Shown here piece after piece: positions 18,320-26,823 of a DNA stretch of 64,000 bases; within the stretch, counting starts at the first letter, position 1, and every line of letters starts with the position of its first letter. Location of the stretch: assembly GCA_048266425.1 (NCBI GenBank), contig JBLWZN010000001.1:124001-188000 (forward strand), in the 5' to 3' direction. The notes below the pieces were generated by a model, which saw nothing but the letters and a program-made list of their open reading frames with translations, was not told the origin of the DNA and made no database searches. A program made the position numbers and the translations under genes. The stretch is from Cerina sp048266425. GTDB taxonomy: Bacteria > Bacteroidota > Bacteroidia > Flavobacteriales > Flavobacteriaceae.

Positions 18320-19681
18320 TCAATACGTATCCTTCATCCAGTTGTACGATTCCCGATTGATCCAAAGGCCCCTGGTAAAATCTGGAAAATCCTGTGGCGC
18401 ACCGTTGTTTTCTATGGAAGCTTCGGAAAGTGGCGTAATGGCACTCCATGCCGCACAATCATAGGCATCCATAGGAGGTGCAATGTTCTGTTTGGCGGAC
18501 TCCACAAAGGCATGGTCCACAAAGAAATCCATCCCTCCGTGACCGGCACCCTCTGCATGTTGCCCGAATTTTTTCCAAAGGGGATGATCGTACTTGGCCA
18601 GCCATTCATCGGCGGCGTCCCATTGATGTGGTTCTTTGGCTTGTCCCTCTATATAGATGCGATTGCCGTCAACTTCCCAAAGTCCCTCGGTTCCCTGAAC
18701 CCTAAAGCCTAAGGAATAAGGTCTTGGCGAACTGCAGTCGTGGGTAACGATGATTGTTTCCTGATTCGCGGTTTCAATGGTACTGGTAATGATGTCGCCC
18801 AATTTCCATTTTAGCTTGGCATTGGGGTGGTTTTCCCCGCCGTTATCAACGATGTATTTATGAAGTCCCCTTGCCTTGGTGGCGTTGGAGGTAAGGGACA
18901 TAAACCGGTTGCCCCTATTGATGTCGCACATGGCCGCGATGGGCCCTACCCCGTGGGTGGGGTATACATCGGCATTCTGCATTAAATTGTGCTGGGTACG
19001 CCAAGCGGCCTCGGAATAACCTTTGTCCCCAAATTCAACACCTTTGCCTTGGTCCGGCTGGCCATTGTTGAAAAATATATTTCTTAGATCATGCTGGTAA
19101 CCACATCTAAAATGTAGAAGCTCTCCGAACACATTTTGCTTTACCATGTTCAGAACGGCCAGGATATCCCTCCTGTAATTTACATTTTCCAATATCATTA
19201 CATGGGAACCAGTTTGCTCGTGTACGTTTACCAGGTCCCAACATTCTTCCATGGTATTGGCCGCGGATACTTCTACCCCCGCATATTTGCCCGCTTTCAT
19301 GGCGTCCGTGGACATTCTTACATGCCAAAGCCATGGCGTTGCGATAATTACGGCATCGACCTCCTTCAGTTCCAATAAGTTCCTGTAATCATAGTCGTTG
19401 CTGCCAAAGGTTTTTGGTTTTTTAAACCCGGCATCAGCTATCATTTTTAGTGAAATGTCTATACGTCTGGGATCTATATCACAGATGGCGGTAACATTTA
19501 CGTCCGTTCTTTGCAGGATATTGCGCAAGTGACTTGCACCCCGTCCGCCGACGCCAATAAACGCCAAGTTTAATTTATCCGTTTTTGGGCCAGTAAAGGC
19601 CCCAAAAGATACGTTCGGCATGGCAGCTATCCCTGCGCTGGCCAGTGCTGTGTTTTTTACAAAATTCCGTCTTGATCCCAT
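18320..19681 (-). CDS. GH109-type Gfo/Idh/MocA protein, predicted alpha-N-acetylgalactosaminidase
   Basis: 453 residues. The twin-arginine signal G-S-R-R-N-F-V-K-N at the very start supports the ATG at 19681, which follows an A/T-rich leader, over one nine codons upstream. An NAD-binding Rossmann motif I-G-V-G-G-R-G follows, then V-D-A-V-I-I-A-T-P. The block Y-P-T-H-G-V-G-P (Tyr240, His243 here) corresponds to the active-site tyrosine and histidine of the characterised NAD-dependent GH109 enzyme that removes terminal alpha-GalNAc from A-type antigens. Many relatives are simple oxidoreductases or have other glycosidase specificities, so activity must be tested. It is directly followed by GH95. 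Confidence 0.82.
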   Translation of the reverse strand: MGSRRNFVKNTALASAGIAAMPNVSFGAFTGPKTDKLNLAFIGVGGRGASHLRNILQRTDVNVTAICDIDPRRIDISLKMIADAGFKKPKTFGSNDYDYRNLLELKEVDAVIIATPWLWHVRMSTDAMKAGKYAGVEVSAANTMEECWDLVNVHEQTGSHVMILENVNYRRDILAVLNMVKQNVFGELLHFRCGYQHDLRNIFFNNGQPDQGKGVEFGDKGYSEAAWRTQHNLMQNADVYPTHGVGPIAAMCDINRGNRFMSLTSNATKARGLHKYIVDNGGENHPNAKLKWKLGDIITSTIETANQETIIVTHDCSSPRPYSLGFRVQGTEGLWEVDGNRIYIEGQAKEPHQWDAADEWLAKYDHPLWKKFGQHAEGAGHGGMDFFVDHAFVESAKQNIAPPMDAYDCAAWSAITPLSEASIENNGAPQDFPDFTRGLWINRESYNWMKDTY

Positions 19682-19883
19682 TTTATGTTTATTTAATTTA
19701 ATTGGCACTTAAGAAAGTTAAACTGTTGTCTTGCAATTTAAACATTTATTCCTTTTTGGTTTGAAGAATTGACCTTGAGTTTTAAGTTTACCAACAGGTT
19801 ATGAGCCTACGCCACAAATGAGGGTAGGATATATGATTAAATAAGTTCATTATTTATAAATGGTTTAAAAAATTCATCCCCCA

Positions 19884-21116
19884 TCATTTTCTAATCGCCC
19901 AGGTGTTTGTGGCATTGTATTTCCCTTGCAGCACGATCTTATAAAAATCCGATGGCATCTTGGCTAAATCGATTATCATTTTTTCCTCGCCCGACTTTAC
20001 TTTCCCCAAGCGGACATATTTATCCGTTCCGCCCTTTGCATAATTGTTGGTGGTTGTGATCCAGATTTCAAGGTTTTCACTTGGCTGGAAGGATTTCCAG
20101 GTAAGCTCTAGTTTATTTCCCTTTAAGGCTGACTTAGCTTGGGCCACGGAGATATTTCCGGTAAGTGGTACCCCGTCCAATTCCCATAACTGTTCCTTTT
20201 TGGGATGGATGTCGAGTGCATCCAACATCGTAGGCATGATATCCACGATACCGGGATTGTCCTGCTTAAAATAGGGGTTGAGGTCCTTGGCGTTGGTGAC
20301 GATCCAAGTACTGCGTTCCCGATCGCTCTGCCCACCATGTCCTTTTCCATCATCGGAGGTTCTACCGTGGTCGGTGGTGATCCAAAGTTGCCAATTTTCT
20401 CCAAAGGTTTTTCCCCGGTATTCAATAGCGTCCCATATCCTCCCTATTTGGTCGTCCATTGTTATTATTGCATCATGGAACTGGTCACTATCCCCATATT
20501 GGTGGCCCATGTCGTCCGTATATTCCAGGTATATCCAAGAAAGATCAGGGCTTTTGGTCTTTATGTACCTAGCGGCCCCATCGGTAACATGTTCGTCGAT
20601 TTTATGGATGTAAAGACGATCCTCGCCATGCGGAAATGCAACGGTGTCCAGTTCAAATCCGTCAAAATGGTAATCCAGTTTTATATTACCCGTTGCAGGG
20701 AGTCCATCCCCCACCAATTTGGTTCGGTTGTCCAACCAGGTGGAAAAGATGGCCGTTTTCAGTTCGGGTCTGTTTTCCTTGGCAAAACGGAAGATGGTCC
20801 AATAGTTATAATTGGGATCTTTTATCCCGTTTCCCCATACATTGTGCTTATTGGCCCATGTGCCAGTAAGCAAACTGTTATATCCTACGGCAGAAATAGT
20901 GGGTGTTTCCGAGTACCCTTTTTTTTCTCCCCCCACATAGGCACGGGTATAGCCCCCTATGGTCGCGATGGCATCCAAATTGGGAGTGGATACTTTCTCA
21001 ATGACATCGGCTGGGATGCCATCAACGATAACAAAGAGAACTTTGGTATTTTGGTTTTGAGCCATGGAGAGCTGGATGCCAATTAGGACCATGATGAATA
21101 CAGCTAGTTTATTCAT
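19884..21116 (-). CDS. Alkaline phosphatase / nucleotide pyrophosphatase-phosphodiesterase family enzyme
   Basis: 410 residues with a signal peptide (to about M-A-Q, residue 20). The NPP-like core has metal-site Asp32 (F-V-I-V-D-G-I-P), a T-P-T-I-S-A-V-G-Y-N-S block where Thr73 is the likely nucleophile, Y-T-D-D-M-G-H-Q-Y-G and T-T-D-H-G-R-T...G-H-G-G. A C-terminal beta domain of about 80 residues follows. Unlike the second phosphatase-fold gene at 14802-15884, it has the clear NPP arrangement, so cleavage of phosphodiesters (nucleotide sugars, phospholipids or sphingophospholipids) is plausible. It is the first gene on the promoter side of the glycan locus, but 202 bases separate it from GH109, so it may be its own unit. 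Confidence 0.82.
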   Translation of the reverse strand: MNKLAVFIMVLIGIQLSMAQNQNTKVLFVIVDGIPADVIEKVSTPNLDAIATIGGYTRAYVGGEKKGYSETPTISAVGYNSLLTGTWANKHNVWGNGIKDPNYNYWTIFRFAKENRPELKTAIFSTWLDNRTKLVGDGLPATGNIKLDYHFDGFELDTVAFPHGEDRLYIHKIDEHVTDGAARYIKTKSPDLSWIYLEYTDDMGHQYGDSDQFHDAIITMDDQIGRIWDAIEYRGKTFGENWQLWITTDHGRTSDDGKGHGGQSDRERSTWIVTNAKDLNPYFKQDNPGIVDIMPTMLDALDIHPKKEQLWELDGVPLTGNISVAQAKSALKGNKLELTWKSFQPSENLEIWITTTNNYAKGGTDKYVRLGKVKSGEEKMIIDLAKMPSDFYKIVLQGKYNATNTWAIRK

Positions 21117-21219
21117 GATTTTTATTTAGGATGTATACTCCATTTTCGGACAAGGTTGAGTTAAAAAGGGATCGATCCCTAATTCATTGTATTGGATATT
21201 ATTGCGATGCATTGCGCTC

Positions 21220-22761
21220 CTATAACGGAATATTCCCGTGCTTTTTCTTTGGTAAGGAGACCACTTTATCTTGCAGTAGGGCGAAGGCTTTTATCAATTT
21301 TCCCCTGGTGTCCTTTGGTAGAATCACCTCATCGATAAACCCTCTTTCGGCAGCGCTGTAGGGGTTGGCAAATTTTCTGGCATAATCGGCTTCCTTTTCC
21401 GCCAATTTGGCCTCGGGATCATCGGCGGAGTCGATTTCTTTTCTAAAAATGATCTCGCTTGCACCTTTGGCCCCCATGACGGCTATCTCGGCACTAGGCC
21501 AAGCGTAGTTCAAATCGGCTCCTATGTGTTTGGAATTCATTACATCGTAGGCCCCGCCATACGCTTTTCTGGTTATGACCGTTACTTTTGGAACGGTGGC
21601 CTCGCTCAGCGCATACAATAGTTTGGCCCCATTTGTAATAATGCCGTTCCATTCTTGGTCGGTCCCTGGCAAGAAGCCGGGCACATCTACCAAAACCAAC
21701 AGTGGAATATTGAAACAGTCGCAAAAGCGCGTGAACCGGGCCGCCTTCTTGGAGCTGTCCACATCCAAGACCCCTGCCAAGCTAATGGGCTGATTAGCAA
21801 CTATACCAATACTTTTTCCCGCAATTCGGGCAAAGCCGACCACTATATTTTCGGCATAATCCTTATGGATTTCAAAAAAAGTATCCATATCGATAATTCC
21901 ATGGATAACCTGCCGCATGTCATAGGGCTGATTGGAGTTCTCGGGAATTATATTTTCTAGGACCTCACGTGTTTCGTCGGTTAATTCGTAGGAGGAATCA
22001 TGAGGTTTGACCTCACAGTTTTGCGGCATATAGCCGATCAATTGCCTGATCTGGTCAATACACTGAATATCATTTATTGCAGTTAAATGGGTTACGCCGG
22101 ACTTTGTTGCATGGGTCAGGGCACCGCCCAATTCTTCGGAAGTGACCTCTTCGTTCGTTACCGTTTTGACGACATTAGGACCCGTGACGAACATATAGCT
22201 CGAATTTTCTACCATAAGAATAAAGTCGGTCATGGCCGGGGAGTACACGGCACCTCCGGCACATGGCCCCATGATTGCCGATATTTGTGGGATTACCCCT
22301 GACGCCATTACATTTCTATAAAATATGTCGGCATAACCGCCAAGGGACCGTACCCCTTCTTGGATCCGGGCCCCACCACTGTCATTCAACCCTATTACCG
22401 GCACACCGATTTTTAGGGCCATATCCATAATCTTACAGATCTTTTCCGCATGGGTCTCCGACAATGCCCCGCCAAAAACCGTAAAGTCCTGGGCAAAGAC
22501 GCAGACTTGTCTACCGTGGATCGTGCCATAGCCGGTTACCACCCCATCGCCGTATATTACCTGTTTGTCCATTCCAAAATCCTTGGTGCGATGGGTTACC
22601 AGGGCTCCCATTTCTTCAAAGGATCCTTCGTCCAACAAAAAATGGATACGCTCCCAGGCGGTCAATTTTCCTTTGGCATGCTGCTTATCAATTCGATCTT
22701 GACCACCCCCAAGGCGGGATTTTGCCAATTTATCCTCCAGTATCTTTTTTTTGTCTTTCAT
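21220..22761 (-). CDS. Acyl-CoA carboxylase beta (carboxyltransferase) subunit, propionyl-CoA type
   Basis: 513 residues, the normal size of PccB/MmdA carboxyltransferases, which move CO2 from biotin to propionyl-CoA or acetyl-CoA. Crotonase-fold acyl-CoA-binding blocks are present: N-D-S-G-G-A-R-I-Q-E-G in the N half and G-G-A-Y-D-V-M-N in the C half. G-P-C-A-G-G-A-V-Y-S-P and D-V-P-G-F-L-P-G-T are also visible. It is the last of three carboxylase genes, 162 bases after the biotin carboxylase. Propionyl-CoA is the most common substrate for this subunit type, but acetyl-CoA or methylcrotonyl-CoA cannot be excluded. The start is ATG. Confidence 0.9.
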   Translation of the reverse strand: MKDKKKILEDKLAKSRLGGGQDRIDKQHAKGKLTAWERIHFLLDEGSFEEMGALVTHRTKDFGMDKQVIYGDGVVTGYGTIHGRQVCVFAQDFTVFGGALSETHAEKICKIMDMALKIGVPVIGLNDSGGARIQEGVRSLGGYADIFYRNVMASGVIPQISAIMGPCAGGAVYSPAMTDFILMVENSSYMFVTGPNVVKTVTNEEVTSEELGGALTHATKSGVTHLTAINDIQCIDQIRQLIGYMPQNCEVKPHDSSYELTDETREVLENIIPENSNQPYDMRQVIHGIIDMDTFFEIHKDYAENIVVGFARIAGKSIGIVANQPISLAGVLDVDSSKKAARFTRFCDCFNIPLLVLVDVPGFLPGTDQEWNGIITNGAKLLYALSEATVPKVTVITRKAYGGAYDVMNSKHIGADLNYAWPSAEIAVMGAKGASEIIFRKEIDSADDPEAKLAEKEADYARKFANPYSAAERGFIDEVILPKDTRGKLIKAFALLQDKVVSLPKKKHGNIPL

Positions 22762-22923
22762 TGTTTACTGTCGTTGGTTGAAACTATCCGATTTAGTTTC
22801 TAAAAATATTTTCGACCTATAAATTATTATGTAATTGATCGTTGGATTGTTTAGGTATACGTTTCAAACGGCCAAGTATCACAATAAATCAATACCTGTT
22901 TTGCAAATACATCTTTTAAAGCA

Positions 22924-24396
22924 TTATCTTCTTTTTTCCCACCATCCAGAAGAATTTTCGGTCGGTATTTTTATCAATTTCTTGTTTTCGAGGTAAAGCT
23001 GCAATCCTACCAGGGCCGCAATTTTGCGTTCTTCGGCATATTGTTTCCCGAGTTGTTCGGGAGAATAATATTTTTTGACGAAGCCCGTATCAAAATTACC
23101 CGATGTAAAGGCTTCATGCCCACATACAAATTTACCGAAGGGTAGGGTAGTGGCTACCCCTTCTATCCTGTACTGGTCAATTGCCCCGATCATACGCTGG
23201 ATGGCTTCTTGCCTATTTTTCCCATAGGTAATCAATTTTGATAGCATAGGGTCGTAATAAATGGGGACATCCATGCCTTCCTCAAAACCATCGTCCAATC
23301 TTATCCCTGGTCCGATTGGCCTTTTATAGGTAAGCAAAGTCCCGGTGCTCGGCAGAAAATCCTCCAAGGGATCTTCCGCATAAACCCTAAGTTCTAGGGC
23401 ATGGCCGTCAATGGAAAGGTCTTCTTGGGCAAACTCCAGTTTTTCGCCACGTGCAATTTTTATCTGTTGTTCTACAAGATCGATCCCGGTTATTAATTCC
23501 GTTACCGGATGCTCTACCTGTAGGCGGGTGTTCATTTCCAGGAAATAGAAATTCATTTCGCTATCCAATAGGAACTCCACGGTACCGGCTCCCACATAAT
23601 CACACGCTTTGGCCACTTTTACGGCGGCATCGCCCATCGCCGATCTAATCTCCGGGGTTAGAATAGCCGATGGGGCTTCCTCTACCACCTTTTGGTGCCT
23701 GCGTTGAATACTGCATTCCCGCTCAAAAAGGTGGACTATATTGCCGTGCATATCGGCGAGGACCTGGAATTCTATATGACGGGGAGCGCTTACATATTTT
23801 TCGATAAAGACCGAACCATCGCCAAAAGCGGCCTGGGCCTCGCTTGTGGCACGGTTCATTTGCTCTGGCAGTTCTTTTAGGGAATCGACTACCCGCATGC
23901 CTTTGCCCCCACCGCCAGCGGAAGCCTTGATCAAAATGGGAAAGCCTATTTCCACAGCGATTTTCTTAGCCAAGGCCACATCCGTAATGGCTTTTTCCAT
24001 GCCAGGAACCATGGGTATCCCATAGTCGCGTACCGCTTCTTTTGCGGCCAATTTGTCTCCCATCACTTCAATGGCGTGAGGTCGCGGTCCTATAAATGTA
24101 ATCCCGTTATCTTCTACCATTTGGGCAAACCTCGCGTTCTCACTTAGAAATCCGTAACCTGGGTGTATGGCATCCGCCCCTGTTTTCTTTGCCGCAGAAA
24201 TGATCTTCTCCATGGCCAGATAAGATTCGGACAAAGGTGCATTTCCCAGGAGGACTGCCTCATCCGCAAATAGGACGTGTGGGGAACGCCTGTCCGCCAC
24301 CGAAAATACGGCGACCGTTTTTATACCCATTTTCTGGACGGTCTTCATAATTCGAAGTGCTATTTCCCCACGATTGGCAATAAGTATTTTGTTCAT
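22924..24396 (-). CDS. Biotin carboxylase subunit of acyl-CoA carboxylase
   Basis: 490 residues, slightly longer than AccC. It carboxylates biotin using ATP and bicarbonate. The N-terminal fold opens N-K-I-L-I-A-N-R-G-E-I-A-L-R. The ATP-grasp glycine loop is A-G-G-G-G-K-G-M-R, and the metal/active-site block is E-M-N-T-R-L-Q-V-E-H-P-V-T-E. The C-terminal domain carries L-R-V-Y-A-E-D-P. A tail after about residue 450 is less conserved and Lys/Trp-rich. Its ATG shares one base with the BCCP stop (TAATG), showing translational coupling, which supports a dedicated three-part complex rather than the fatty-acid AccC shared with AccA/AccD. Confidence 0.93.
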   Translation of the reverse strand: MNKILIANRGEIALRIMKTVQKMGIKTVAVFSVADRRSPHVLFADEAVLLGNAPLSESYLAMEKIISAAKKTGADAIHPGYGFLSENARFAQMVEDNGITFIGPRPHAIEVMGDKLAAKEAVRDYGIPMVPGMEKAITDVALAKKIAVEIGFPILIKASAGGGGKGMRVVDSLKELPEQMNRATSEAQAAFGDGSVFIEKYVSAPRHIEFQVLADMHGNIVHLFERECSIQRRHQKVVEEAPSAILTPEIRSAMGDAAVKVAKACDYVGAGTVEFLLDSEMNFYFLEMNTRLQVEHPVTELITGIDLVEQQIKIARGEKLEFAQEDLSIDGHALELRVYAEDPLEDFLPSTGTLLTYKRPIGPGIRLDDGFEEGMDVPIYYDPMLSKLITYGKNRQEAIQRMIGAIDQYRIEGVATTLPFGKFVCGHEAFTSGNFDTGFVKKYYSPEQLGKQYAEERKIAALVGLQLYLENKKLIKIPTENSSGWWEKRR

Positions 24397-24875
24397 TATT
24401 CAAATTCGATGATTAATTGTCCCTTTTCTACGGAGTCTTCCCGATTGATCAAAATGGATTTTATAGTGCCATCGCCTGGTGAGAGAATTATGTTTTCCAT
24501 TTTCATGGCAGATAGCACTACTAAAGGAGTTCCACTTGATATCGTTTGACCTTCCGTCACCATAATATCGATGATTAGCCCGGGCATGGGGGCCTTGACC
24601 GAATTTGCCTTTTGCGATGAGGTAGTAAGTAGGCCCATTTCCTTTACCAGCCGATCGTACCCATCTTCTATTTTTAGCTCGTACTTATTTCCGTTTACCA
24701 AAACCGTTAAGGTTTTATTTTTATAATCGGCTTGAAGCAAGTTTATCCTATAAGTTCGGTTCTTATCTAGGAGATGAAAATCCATGGCATCAACCTTTAT
24801 AAGATCTAATGCCGCAAGATCATTCCTGTCAACACTTATCTCCTCCTGATTTACCGTTATCAAATAATTTGTCAT
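24396..24875 (-). CDS. Biotin carboxyl carrier protein of acyl-CoA carboxylase
   Basis: 159 residues. The C-terminal about 75 residues form the biotinyl domain with the A-M-K-M-E-N biotinylation motif about 35 residues from the end. Before it is A-P-M-P-G-L-I-I-D-I, the usual entry strand. The N-terminal about 80 residues (I-T-V-N-Q-E-E-I and the strand pairs after it) form a family-typical beta region found in carriers of propionyl-CoA-type carboxylases. It is the first gene of the three-gene operon and overlaps the biotin carboxylase ATG by one base. The start is ATG. Confidence 0.92.
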   Translation of the reverse strand: MTNYLITVNQEEISVDRNDLAALDLIKVDAMDFHLLDKNRTYRINLLQADYKNKTLTVLVNGNKYELKIEDGYDRLVKEMGLLTTSSQKANSVKAPMPGLIIDIMVTEGQTISSGTPLVVLSAMKMENIILSPGDGTIKSILINREDSVEKGQLIIEFE

Positions 24876-25122
24876 CTTTGATTTTCTTGGATGATTTTCC
24901 GATGTTTATTTCTCGATTTTTATCAAAAATAGGCCTGAAATCTGAAAAATCATCAAAAAATCAACGAATTTCATATAGAACCTGCTTGCAGGGACCAAGT
25001 TGGGAAAAGGGAGTGGTCGTAAACTAGGCTGTCATCCCGGTATATTTAAATTGAAATCAAACTGAATTTAAGGGGTTTAACCAAATTGAACGGCAATTGG
25101 AAGGATAAAATGCAGCAAATAA

Positions 25123-25158
25123 AAATGGGATAGACCTTGATTAGGGCCTATCCCATTT
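25123..25158 (-). terminator. Rho-independent terminator of the small-protein genes
   Basis: A perfect 11-base inverted repeat, AAATGGGATAG / CTATCCCATTT, has a 14-base spacer. Read on the minus strand it is followed by TTTTATTT. It lies about 40 bases after the stop of the second 37-residue gene, so it ends that transcript. Confidence 0.8.
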
Positions 25159-25200
25159 AAAGAACTCGAAACGGGTTCAAATGCTGGTCAGCTAAACCGA

Positions 25201-25314
25201 TTAGTGAAGGTGCTGACGTGATTCTGCCCAACGGATTCTCTTGCTGTCCTTAAAGTTGGAAAAGTAAGCAAACCTTCTTGACTCTGTTGGGGATTGATTG
25301 ATGAATGTACTCAT
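25201..25314 (-). CDS. 37-residue small basic protein, tandem copy A
   Basis: A short gene starting ATG and ending TAA, coding exactly 37 residues. Its core P-T-E-S-R-R-F-A-Y-F-S-N-F-K and the block R-I-R-W-A-E-S-R are matched by the neighbour at 25396-25509 at 18 of 37 positions without gaps. Many codon differences between the two are synonymous (GAG/GAA, AAC/AAT, TTT/TTC, AAG/AAA, GCA/GCC), which supports translation and selection on the protein. No membrane segment or signal peptide; net charge about +4. A terminator follows at 25123-25158. I do not recognise the family, and the function is unknown. Confidence 0.75.
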   Translation of the reverse strand: MSTFINQSPTESRRFAYFSNFKDSKRIRWAESRQHLH

Positions 25315-25395
25315 GATTAATGTTTTTATGCTGAACTTGTTTTCGTCTCTTTTGAAGTAATTCAGCTGTTAATGATTAATGAATGTTACAATTTT

Positions 25396-25509
25396 TTACC
25401 TGCTGTAATTTCTATGTTCGGCCCATTGGACGCGTCGGCTGTTTTTGAAATTGGAAAAAAATGAAAATTTTCTTGATTCTGTTGGTGTTTCCCTAACTAT
25501 TGCATTCAT
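25396..25509 (-). CDS. 37-residue small basic protein, tandem copy B
   Basis: The same length and layout as copy A, 81 bases upstream of it on the same strand. It reads P-T-E-S-R-K-F-S-F-F-S-N-F-K then R-V-Q-W-A-E-H-R. Changes from copy A are mostly conservative (K/R, I/V, Y/F, D/N). Net charge about +5, with five aromatic residues before the Trp. The ATG follows an A/T-rich leader (TAAATC just before it) like those of other genes here. The pair probably forms one transcript ending at 25123-25158. Nucleic-acid binding is one guess from the composition only. Confidence 0.75.
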   Translation of the reverse strand: MNAIVRETPTESRKFSFFSNFKNSRRVQWAEHRNYSR

Positions 25510-25796
25510 GATTTAGTATTTTAAAGATTATTAATTACCGATTTATAACTAACAGACGAGCAACTGGTTTTTATGTTACAGTACTATGTTATAAAAGGTA
25601 GTAATTTGTGATTTTTTTAAGAATTGTAGTTCCAACAAAAGATTCCATAACGCAAAACAACCGCACGTAAATACGATTAGTTTCCCTTGTTTTATAAGGC
25701 AACACCGCGTTTGCACCCGCGTATTAAGGCATTTGGAAGGGGAGCGGGGTATTCAAGGGTTTTAATTTATTACATGGGTTTTTGATTCAGAGTAGA

Positions 25797-26783
25797 TTAT
25801 TGGGCCGCTTTATAGATTGCGTTCAACAGGGATTTTCCACCGGAAGGTATGTCATAACCAAGTTCCCAAATCATAATTCCGCCAGCTTCTTTCTTTGCCA
25901 GTTCCGTTTTATTCTGGATGGTAGGGATTCCATTGTAATACATAATATAACCGTTTGGAAAATGCCAGTGATCTACCCATTCTGCCCCCGCATATGTAGA
26001 GACGATATCTTTGTAGGTCATCCAGGGGATAACGGGATCGCTTAGCCCGGGACCAAATCCATGTCCGTAAAAAGGTACTCCAAGGATCAGTTTTTCCTTT
26101 GGAACCATTAGCGTATTTTGATAATAATCCAGGTCGTCCATTGCATCTGTGTAAGAAGCATGGTTGCCAGGGCGGTTAGGGGACCATGGGCCAGTATGAT
26201 CGTAGGACATAATATTGATAAAATCAAATTGCGCCAATGCCTCCTTCGTTACGGTATTTCCGGGTCTACTGGGCAATGCCGAGGTGATCAACTTGTTGTG
26301 CGATTTTAGTTCCTTGGCCAATTCAATGATAAAGATTGCGTAATTGGGATCCATGTTGGGACCAAAAGCATACCCGGATTCCAGATCTACATCAATTCCA
26401 TCCGCATCATAGGTAGTGACCTTCGATACCAAATCTTTAATTAGCTTATGTCTCTTATCTTTTTTCAAAAGGGCATGGTACTGGGCTTGATAGGTTCCTC
26501 CCCCAATGGAATACAGGACTTTTACATTATGACGATGCGCCGCCTTGATGAAAGGGGTCAGGGCATCGAAGTCCTGATTGAAATTTCCCGAATCGTCCGG
26601 ATTGACAAACCATAGGTCAATATGGGTCAGCTTGTTAAATGGGACTTGAGAAGTATCCGCCACCTTTGCCGCATTAAAACCGTAATATCCGACAATTTTG
26701 AAATCTGATTTGGGGTTTTGGGCATAGGTTTTTAAAAAGAAAAAACATGCGGACACAAGAATAAGGAAGGTTTTTGATTTCAT
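25797..26783 (-). CDS. GH18 family glycoside hydrolase (chitinase or endo-beta-N-acetylglucosaminidase type), exported
   Basis: About 328 residues. I start at the ATG at 26783, which opens a signal peptide ending A-Y-A-Q (about residue 21); the longer frame adds ten unlikely residues. The GH18 barrel shows S-I-G-G-G (strand 3), the catalytic D-G-I-D-V-D-L-E with Glu135 as proton donor, and late barrel blocks M-S-Y-D and G-V-P-F-Y-G-H-G. The single-domain build without a carbohydrate-binding module resembles small bacterial GH18 proteins acting on chito-oligosaccharides or N-glycans. It lies 40 bases after the DUF4838 gene and is probably cotranscribed with it. Confidence 0.88.
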   Translation of the reverse strand: MKSKTFLILVSACFFFLKTYAQNPKSDFKIVGYYGFNAAKVADTSQVPFNKLTHIDLWFVNPDDSGNFNQDFDALTPFIKAAHRHNVKVLYSIGGGTYQAQYHALLKKDKRHKLIKDLVSKVTTYDADGIDVDLESGYAFGPNMDPNYAIFIIELAKELKSHNKLITSALPSRPGNTVTKEALAQFDFINIMSYDHTGPWSPNRPGNHASYTDAMDDLDYYQNTLMVPKEKLILGVPFYGHGFGPGLSDPVIPWMTYKDIVSTYAGAEWVDHWHFPNGYIMYYNGIPTIQNKTELAKKEAGGIMIWELGYDIPSGGKSLLNAIYKAAQ

Positions 26784-26823
26784 GATTTTTTGGTTGTTAG
26801 GGTTAAAACGCAAGCTTTAAATT

